Assembly (NCBI GenBank): GCA_030620095.1
Contig: JAUTXW010003599.1
Span: 372,001-436,000, forward strand
From: Kuschelorhynchus macadamiae
Taxonomy: Eukaryota; Arthropoda; Insecta; Coleoptera; Curculionidae
Length of the DNA stretch: 64,000 nucleotides
Direction of reading: 5' to 3'
Below, in pieces: positions 56,340 through 64,000 of the stretch. The translations under genes and the position numbers were made by a program. Each line of letters starts with the position of its first letter. Position 1 is the stretch's first letter. Below the pieces are notes generated by a model. The model ran no database searches. It saw only the letters and a list, made by a program, of their open reading frames with translations, and had not been told where the DNA came from.

Positions 56340-57830
56340 CATCTAATGGTGCTCGCTTTTTTTTACTTTCCTCGCAAGTGGAAAGTATTCTAGTAACAAA
56401 AAAACATCCTTTCTCAGTTCCGTCGGTTAGTCTGTATGTCTGTCAGCGACAAAAGCTCAAGAACTGCTTGTCCTATTTAGTTCAAGTTTTGGTTAAAAAT
56501 TAAAGGTCATATGATGATGACTTGGTAATATTTTGGTAAAAATCCAATATGGCTGAACAAAATGGCGGTTTATTGAAATGTTAAAAAAATATTACTAAGA
56601 AACTGCTTATCCTTTTTATCCAAATTTTGCAGAAAAAATAGGTGATATGATCATCAAGTGATAAGTTTTGCTACAAATCCAATGCCTAATAAAATATTGT
56701 GTGTCAATGCAGAAAACTACTACATCGATTATGTTCAAATTTTGTTCAAAAATCGAATATTATATTGGGATGAACTGGTAAAAATGTTGAGACAAATTCA
56801 AAATGGGGGAACAAAACGGTGGCCTAATTAAATGTTTAAAAATATCTTACAAAAATTGCTTATTGGATTGATTGATTGATTGATGACATCCCCATTTTAA
56901 ATATTTATTACTAAAAATGTATGAATTGCTCACTTAATATCGATTTTTAATCAAATCTGTATAAATATTAAAATTCGCTCGCATTCTAGGCATTCCTCTC
57001 TCATTTTTTGAATATTTACAACAAATGTTAAAATTCCGCCGCCATGTTGGCATTACAATCTTGAATTTTTAAAATGTTGACAAAAATTCATGGTGTGCAG
57101 TCTTAGTCATACTCCTAAATGCCGAATTTTAATCAAATCTGCAAAAATTTTAAAATTAGTCTGCTATGGTGGTGCCGCCAATTTTAATTCTCAAATATTG
57201 ACTAAAATTTCATAATTTTTATTCTTAAATACTTCTAGATACTGATATTTCAGCCGAATCTGTACAAATGACAAAATTCGTTCGCTATATTGGCGCTACC
57301 ATTTTGATTTTTGTTGTGCATTCTTAAATAATCCCCACAAATTTTAAAATCATCTGTGCGACCTGTTGACATTGTCATTTTGACACCGCTATTTCGAATT
57401 TTTAAATGCTCACACGTGGCTACAGAAGTAACAAAATTCGTCGACCGTATTGGCGCCGCCATTTTGGATTCCTAAACGTTGACTAATAAAATTTGGATTT
57501 TTTATATCCGAAAAAAATAATCGGTAATGGAAGTGCTGAAAAATCCATTACAAGATTTGAACCAGACATTCAAACATACAATCAGACGAATAGGAAGCCA
57601 ATAAAAGCGCGTTAAAAGCATTGATTTTAGTTTAAAACTCTAACACCCGTATTCACTAAAGAGATTCACTAAAAGAGCAAATATTTTAATAGGTCGTCAT
57701 TTTATTTCGCCATATTGAATTCATACCAATATTTTACCAGTTTTTTTTATATCAGACGTAATTTTTGTGGAAAATTAAATAAAATTAAAGTTAATCGAGC
57801 AAGTGGATTTTTTTAGCTATACCGGAACAG
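56340..57830. repeat. Degenerate short-period repeat field
   Basis: Phrases such as AAAATGGCGG, AATCAAATCTGTA, TAAAATTCGTTCGC and GGCGCCGCCATTTTG recur every 100-200 bases with heavy divergence, first in one wording (56540-56830), then in an opposite-sense wording (56900-57480). It begins with a CTTTCCTCGCAAGTGGAAAG palindrome-like segment at 56369-56388. This looks like an old dispersed or tandem non-coding repeat; no coding frame persists. Confidence 0.5.
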
Positions 57831-58434
57831 ACCGACTGACCGATAGTAATGGAATAACATGAGGATCTGTAAAAACCCGGAACGATAATTTTTTCATTAT
57901 TAATGATATTTCCTTATGCGGTAAGTGAAAATTGACGCCGTCACTGGCATTCGTCAACAAATTACCATGGCTTGGGCATGGGCCATCCCCACTTCTTGTT
58001 TTATCGTAAACATTGGTCGATAGAATGTGAAAAATAGGGGAACCATGTTGGCGCATACCCCTAACGTGATTTATGAATGAGTTGTGATCTCTACTTTAAT
58101 TCTTACTCTAAGCAAACAATCATCAAAATCGGCAATGGTGTAAAAGAATTACCGACACTTTTACAGTTGTTTTGAGTTTTTCATTTGCATATCATTAAAT
58201 GTATGTTCTGATGGGTAAGGACTAGTTAGGTTTGCTGTAAAAAAAGCGCTCGGTAATGCTTCTTATAAAATATTACTCAAGATGCTTACTATAATGTAAG
58301 TTTGGCAACATTGTAAGACAGTCTTTCTTAAAACTGTTACAATAAGGAGTTTTCGCATCGAAATGCAGAGAAAATGTCGAAACGTTTTTTGTTTTGGAAG
58401 AGTGGCTCATCAATTTATTATTTTTTAAATATTT

Positions 58435-59115
58435 GAAAGAAGAAGAGAAAGATGATTGTGCTGATGGATTCTTAAAAAGAGAAGGAAAATAATCATGGGC
58501 ATGTCCGCAAAAAAAAGTTGTGAAGTTTGGTAACCGCGCTACACGTGTTTCAGTCTTATTAGACTTCATCAGCAGAGCAGTTTACCCAAGTTAAAAGATA
58601 TAGAAAAGTTGTTTAAAATCCTAGAAAACAAACAAACAAACGTGGATACACTGTCAGGAGTCAGCCACACATTTGTAAATTCGGCCATAATAAACCCAAA
58701 ATTTAGGGTAAATTTCTGACTGAATTTCTTCTTTACGGAGGTGACCTTAGCCACCTGCCGTGATATCCAAGCCCAAGGGGATAAATCAAAAGAGAACGAT
58801 GATTGTGCGGATGGATTCTTAAAAAGAGAAGGAAAAATCGTGGGCATGCCCGCAAAAAAAAAGTTGTGAAGTTTACGCGTGAAGTGAAGCGCTACACGCC
58901 TACTGGCCGAATTTAGAAATGGGTGGCTGGCTCTTGTCAGTGAATCCTTGTTTGTTTGTTTGTTTTCTAGGATTTTCAACAACTTTCCTATATCTTTTAA
59001 CTTGGTTAAACTGCTCTGCTGATGAAGTCTAATAAGACTAAAACACTTGTAGCGCGGTTACCAAACTTCACAACTTTTTTTTTGCTGACATGCCCACGAT
59101 TTTCCCTCTCATTTG
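58435..59115. repeat. Inverted repeat with a second hammerhead-like family
   Basis: The left arm (about 58435-58665) and right arm (about 58910-59115) are inverted copies sharing AAGTTGTGAAGTTTGGTAAC, TCTTATTAGACTTCATCAGC and the CAAACAAACAAACG block. A third, partial copy (58790-58880) lies between them in the orientation of the left arm (GATGATTGTGCGGATGGATT). The arms' sequence differs from the repeats at 4.5, 6.5 and 18 kb, so this is a separate family with the same architecture. Confidence 0.75.
58529..58586 (-). ncRNA. Hammerhead ribozyme-like motif, second family
   Basis: Minus strand: stem I 5' region GGTAAACTGCTCTG, core CTGATGA (58572-58566), stem II AGTCT/AGACT closing AATA with five perfect pairs, GAAA, then CACGTG and TA, giving a self-complementary minimal stem III. 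Stem I 3' GCGCGGTTACC pairs distally with GGTAAAC...GC. Core and stem II fit the hammerhead perfectly, but the base pairs of stem I next to the core do not form cleanly (G opposite G). The right-arm copy (59019-59060) has GAAA mutated to AAAA. Ribozyme identity probable; activity uncertain. Confidence 0.55.
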
Positions 59116-62100
59116 AAAGAAGGTAAACTTTTTATTTTATATTCAAAAATTATCAAATTCTGTGGGTATAATTGTTTAGAAGACATAGTATCATAACATT
59201 TTCAAATTTATGTATAATTATTTAGTTTATAGTAACACTAAGGCAATTACTAAATTTGGCTAGTTATAGTTTATTATTTCTATTATTTATAGAGTTGGAT
59301 TTTTCTAAATTTACGTATCATACACTTTATAAAAGAAAGTTAATAGAATCTTTATTAATAGGGTGTTACTATTGAAAGTGACATATTTTGAATATATAAT
59401 CAGTTTTAGTTACTAAGATACTAGCCTTCTTTATTAATGAAAATAACAATTTTTTCATTTACAATAAAATATTCTGTTTTTTTGGTTTCTTCTTTCAGTC
59501 CATTTCACTCATGTGAATTATGAAAAACATATTTACTCTCTTCTTTCTTGTAAATATCAATTTAACACTTCGAGGACACTTGAACTATTAGAAAGTTTCA
59601 GTTTACATAGCTTTCGTTTTCATTTATCCAAACTGCTTTTCTTTATGTTTACTTGGTATGGAATGTTAAACAGACATTTTGCTGATGGTTTTTCATTATT
59701 TTAAGTCCATTAGTAATCTGAAAGAAAATTGAACATTATAATTTGCAGTTAAATATAACCTTTAAAATATCAAGACTTTTATGTAAATTATATTTTACAT
59801 GCCTCAATATGTTTTATTCATAATTCATTGGATTACATTATGTAAAGTATTTTCAACTTCTCTAAATTAAAACAGAAGAAATTTGTTTTTGTTTTGTTTA
59901 CAAATATTCGGAATTTGCCTGCCTTTCTCTTCTGTCACTATGGTTTCACTGGTTTCTTATTTTTTGGCATCCAGCCAGCTTTGACAGTGTCGTGTTTTTT
60001 CATTTCAGTAACGATTTTGGTTCTGCTCAGGAGCAATTCGCCAGCTCTATTCGGGGACACCGAATGTTATCGGGTTCTTGCTCCCTTCTACTAGTAGCGC
60101 CAGCAGTGAACTCCACTGTAATTATTATTTTACTTTATGGCATTAGGTTGGCATAAGTCTGAAGTCAGGAAGAATGATGGAGGGGAATGTCAAACTTCTT
60201 TTCTGGAGCTGATTTTCTCGCCCCTTTCTATTGGCTCTCCTTAGAGGTGCAACATGTGTCCGGCTTTATAAAAGTGCCTTAATGGACCAATTTTTTAAAA
60301 TACTGAAAGAATGTCAAGTAATTTATTTTAAAGTGCAGTGCTGTTGAAAGCCTAAGGGCTATTTATGGACATCATCTGGCCCTAAATTTTGGTCCCGTTT
60401 TGTTTGGTTCCACATTTGATCAACCACGTGGTAAGTCGATTTTCAAATTAGTTTTCTGCTGTGAGCTAATTCGCAATTATCATTTATAAACAGAATGGCG
60501 TCCTGAATTTTGTGTTTTGGCTGTCGGTCCTCGAAAAGCCTTTCTAGATGTCTGGAAATTCCCTTTATTGGTGACCGTTGGCGTCGAAGGAGCCCTCTAG
60601 ATGACTAGAGGTAAGGCAATGTCTTTGAATAGTTGTGTTGTAAATAACTTGTTTTTGCACATTCCATGTCGATTTTATTTTAAGACAAACAATCGTTTGT
60701 AGGGTTTCAGGATAAGAATTCAAGATATGGTTTTGGGATATAGTTACAAGTTTATGGTGTAATTTTTGGGGTACATAAACCAAGAGTTCTACAATGGTTT
60801 TGGAGTTCCTTCCTGTGAGAGTACGAGGAATTAATTCTTAATTTTTATATTTATAAATTTTACATAAGGTAGCAGAAAGGAAGTAAGTAACCTATTTTTT
60901 GTAAAACAGCCTTGGCCAAATACTTTATACTTTTATAACTTTTTCCTTGCGGCAGTGTGGTAAAAGAAAATTCATGAATTTTTGATTCCCTGTGCGCTAT
61001 TTAATTTAATTTTCATATTTACCTATTTGTGTCATGACATTTCGCCAGATGTTCACAGGTTGATGATATAATGGTAATAACGTTCTATCACATTTCACAT
61101 ATTTGATATATTTTATATATATTTTACATTTTCTTGATTTTTTTTTATATCTTAATGTCAATTGAATTTTTGAATGTAAGCTAAATTTCACATGTCAAAA
61201 ATTATTTTATAAAACAACTCATAAAAAAAAAAAAGATCAAGGTATCATTAAAATTTGACAGTCTGCACTTTATTAGTGTTTTATTGAAAAGCCCTCCAAG
61301 TCTTTATTTTGTCTGCATTTAAATATCAATATAGATTTCTTCCTAATTGAGTGACAGTCAATTAGGTGGCGCCCATTTTAATTTCCAAACGTGTACCCGA
61401 GAACCTGCAACCTACAGCTCTCCGAAAAGATGACTGGCTGCCGTTCGCATGTATTGGTAAGTTCATAAGGACTTTACGCCATAGTATCTCCTGTAATACT
61501 TATGGTAGCCAAAGTGGTAGCTGCCTTTGAATAATTTGATTTTTACTTGGGCTTTATTGCGTAAATTATTCTTCCAACACTACGAATAAGAAAAATTGCA
61601 CAATTAATTTAAAGGCACTCGCACGGGCCATCAATTGGGAACAAATCCGAAATTCTCGGTTCGCTTTCAACAAATTTATAGCGCCCCACATTCACTCGAC
61701 TCTCACTGTGGGAGATAAATTGTTACTAATTAGTAGATAGAGCGACTCTAAAGTCCTTCCGCCGTTCGGCGTTCGTAAATACACTATGGGGAACAAAATT
61801 AATTTCATTAACTTTATCAATAAAGGAATCGGACCAACGCACCGTGGCCGGCCGATGCAGTGACATTGAGACGGAAAGCTATTTAAATGCTCTCCTCGGG
61901 CGAAGTTTCAGGGGAATTTCTACATTAACGTTTAGGTGGTATGTGAGTTAAGGGCAACATTTTACCGTTTTGAAGAAAAATAACTTTTACATAAGTAATA
62001 AAAACTGTTCATTTTAAGTATAGGTGGAAGTTTGTTAAATGTTTTTATGCACGACCGCGGCGTGGTACAGGAGAACATCCTTTCTTGTGGTTCTCGCTAC

Positions 62101-62139
62101 ATGGTGCTATTTTTTTTTTCTAAAACTGACGATGCCGTA
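59116..62139. other. Long stretch without recognisable genes
   Basis: About 3 kb, mostly AT-rich, with less AT-rich patches near 59920-60110 and 61370-61960. In the latter, CGAGAACCTGCAACCTACAG...GCATGTATTG is followed by GTAAGTTC (61458), a strong donor-like sequence, so an untranslated or short host exon is possible. No protein was recognised. Confidence 0.4.
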
Positions 62140-62465
62140 AACAAAATTTTTGATAGCCGCCGTTTTTTTGAATCTGAAAATTTTGAATGCTCCGTATCTC
62201 TGGGATTGATTCAAATTTTGCTTTTGAAAATATGTGGATTAAATTTAAGGCGGAAAACAAAAACAATGTAGCCGGGTTTTTTATAGACCCCCAAATGAAC
62301 CAGTAAACTCTTTTTGATGTATTTGATGAATATCTGGCATTAATTAGAAGTAAGTTTGACTATGTCATATGCTTGGGTGATGTGAATATTGATATGCTGT
62401 CTCAAAATACTGCGATATATCAAAGATTTGAGAATATTTTGAATGGTTTAAATATGGTACAGGGT
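62140..62465 (+). pseudogene. LINE endonuclease fragment
   Basis: With two frame changes the text reads FEMLRISGIDSNFAFENMWI, then NVAGFFYRPPNEPVNSLFDV, then KFDYVICLGDVNIDMLSQNT up to NGLNMVQ at about 62460. YRPPN and GDVNIDML are the standard endonuclease blocks of jockey/CR1-like LINEs. It is cut on the right by ACAGGGTGGCC at 62458, probably the end of a small DNA element. Confidence 0.82.
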
Positions 62466-62581
62466 GGCCATTTTATGGTGATACAGTACCTTATCTAGAA
62501 AACGGTAATAGTTACGACAAAAAGTTAAATACAAAAGTGCTTTGGATTCAATCAAATTTTTATTTTATTTCACATTTGTTT

Positions 62582-63203
62582 ATACAGGGTGTTTCGTTTT
62601 GACGTGACACATGTCAACTTTCTTAATTTAAATGGGACATCCTATATATTATTACATGTTTCGATTCTACTGTTAATTTGCGAAAGTTTTTTTATAACAT
62701 CTATATTTGAATTCTTTATCGTTTTTGAGTAAATTGAGTTTTTTAAAAAACATATTTTTTTAAAAAAAAATTTTACCTATAAAACTTTAATGGAACTGAC
62801 TAATATCCTAAACATACATTACTAAGAGTTCAATTCGACGAGTTTCCACGCTGGTCTTACCAATGAATATACAGGGTGTTAAAAATGGAGAGCAAAACAA
62901 GCAGAAATTTAAATGTACAAATCTCCTGTTTTTCAAATGGAACACCCTGTATATTTTTAATTCATCTGATTCAGCGTTCAATTACCTATCATTACTCATA
63001 TATATATGTCCTATACCTAAAATGAACAGTTTCAATTTTATTAGCCGTTTTCTGATTTATCCCGGAATTTTGCCAGTAAATGAGATCAGAAACTAAAAAA
63101 ATCAAGATAGGCTTAGGAAATAACCTAATGCAATTGTTGACTTAAGTTGACATTTGCTCTGTTTGTCGTTTTTGACAAATTTTTGCTGGAATTTGTTAAA
63201 AAA
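62582..63203 (+). mobile_element. Left part of a mariner-type element (boundary uncertain)
   Basis: TATACAGGGTGTTTCG at 62582, ATACAGGGTGTTAAAAATGG at 62871 and GGAACACCCTGTATA at 62939 are candidate terminal repeats. Any of them could be the left end of the element whose transposase starts at 63204, and 62871-62953 may be an independent small MITE. The right end lies beyond the window. Confidence 0.4.
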
Positions 63204-64000
63204 ATGGCTTTATATTGTTTAGATGAAAGTTTGAAATTATACAACTGTTTCATAAAAAATAATAAAAGTCCAGGGATAGCCCTTAGAGAATATTCGAGGG
63301 AATATCCTAATAATTGCGTTCCCTCCAGGACTATATTTTTTCAAATTGTGCGTGATTTGGAAAATGGTGTCCTTAAAAACTCTAAGAAAAATCGTCCCAA
63401 TTTTGTCCTCACTGAGGAAAAACAACTGGAGATTTTACTTTATTTCGAGGAAGATGATGAAAGATCTCAAAGAGATGCTGACAGAGACATTGCAGGTGTC
63501 AGTAGAGGAAGTATTCAAAAAACACTGCACAATTAGACTTTAATGAAAGATTGGCTTTTTTTGTGATATTATGGACCGGCAGTTCGAAAATGTGTTTTTT
63601 TCAAAAGTGCTGTGGACTGATGAGGCCTTATTTAATACGACTGGTATTTTTAATCGGAAAAACACTCATTACTGGTCTCAAACTAATAAACATCTAATAA
63701 AAGCAATTAAAAAACAAGGCCGTCAAACCGTAAATGTGTGGTGCGGAATTATTTGCGACCGTATTATCAGACCAATATTTTTTGACAGGTCGTTAAATGG
63801 CGAAAGATACTTGGAGCTGCTTAGGAATGAAATCATGCCCCTTATCAACGACTTGCCAGCAAATATTCGAGAAAATATCATTTTTCAGCAGGATAGCGCC
63901 CCTTACCACACGGTTGCACCGGTAGTAAATTTCCTTAATCAACATTTTCCATTGTGGATAGGAAGACATGGTTTAATATCCTGGCCATCACGAAGCCCTG
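63204..64000 (+). pseudogene. Mariner-type transposase, DUF4817-like, cut by window end
   Basis: Start ATG at 63204 (MALYCLDESLKLYNCFIKNN), then ALREYSREYPNNCVPSRTIF (DUF4817-type helix-turn-helix), FVLTEEKQLEILLYF and GVSRGSIQKTLHN. One frame shift occurs around 63536-63560, next to a T7 run. The next frame continues to the edge: VLWTDEALFNTTGIFNRKNT (63605-63665, first catalytic Asp), HYWSQTNKH, QTVNVWCGIICDRI, NIIFQQDSAPYHT (63878-63915, second Asp) and WIGRHGLISWPSRSP, which stops just before the third acidic residue. Apart from the single frame break it looks complete, far better preserved than the related copy at 29645-30440. Confidence 0.9.

Noticed and set aside
57817..58982. Minus-strand open frames around the 58-kb inverted repeat
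   Set aside because: They run across ribozyme-bearing repeat arms in different frames, with no shared protein motif between the two arms.
1..64000. CRISPR arrays, bacterial operons, rRNA genes, endogenous virus genes
   Set aside because: None seen. Repeats are transposon-derived or long tandem units, and no ribosomal or viral structural genes were recognised.

Overview
The window looks like AT-rich, repeat-dense insect nuclear DNA; a beetle-like genome is my best guess, but nothing here fixes the species. There is no bacterial-style gene organisation, and almost every recognisable protein is a transposon protein, mostly broken by stops, frameshifts and internal deletions. I found no complete host gene. 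One GC-rich open segment with a splice donor (43496-43751, minus) is the only reasonable host-exon candidate.

Layout. 0.2-1.1 kb: deleted Tc1-like element. 4.5-5.2 kb: inverted repeat with hammerhead-like motifs. 5.36-8.88 kb: hAT element with a perfect 8-bp target duplication, itself carrying a hammerhead-bearing inverted repeat. 9.5-11.5 kb: 5'-truncated hAT (family B), then a Tc1 scrap. 13.4-15.6 kb: BED-finger hAT with terminal repeats and an 8-bp target duplication. 16.9-20.0 kb: Penelope-like element (RT and GIY-YIG pieces) flanked by inverted copies of its 3' region and interrupted by tandem hammerhead-bearing units. 21.6 kb: tRNA-Phe-like sequence. 23 kb: LINE scrap. 24.2-24.9 kb: unidentified coding remnant with a 126-bp tandem duplication. 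26.4-29.3 kb: a tandem segmental duplication, one copy of which took a 1.7-kb non-autonomous Transib-type insertion with RSS-like ends. 29.6-30.4 kb: mariner-type transposase. 33.3-35.6 kb: second hAT-B copy.

35.8-42.7 kb is a nested structure: a LINE with an A-rich repeat tail, interrupted by an internally deleted hAT and by a pogo element whose protein ends in a PHD-like finger. 43.9-48.9 kb is a tandem array of a unit of about 1.5 kb (three full copies plus a partial one). 48.9-50.6 kb is a decayed LINE, and 50.7-53.9 kb an opposite-strand, nearly intact LINE with a 772-residue ORF. 54.26-54.78 kb is a hAT MITE with a perfect 8-bp duplication. 56.3-57.8 kb is a degenerate repeat field. 58.4-59.1 kb is another hammerhead-bearing inverted repeat. 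The window ends inside a mariner-type transposase (63.2 kb to the edge).

The most interesting thread is the repeated occurrence of hammerhead-ribozyme cores in at least four places, in Penelope-type flanking repeats and in inverted-repeat derivatives that look like them. The Transib insertion and the 1.5-kb tandem array come next.
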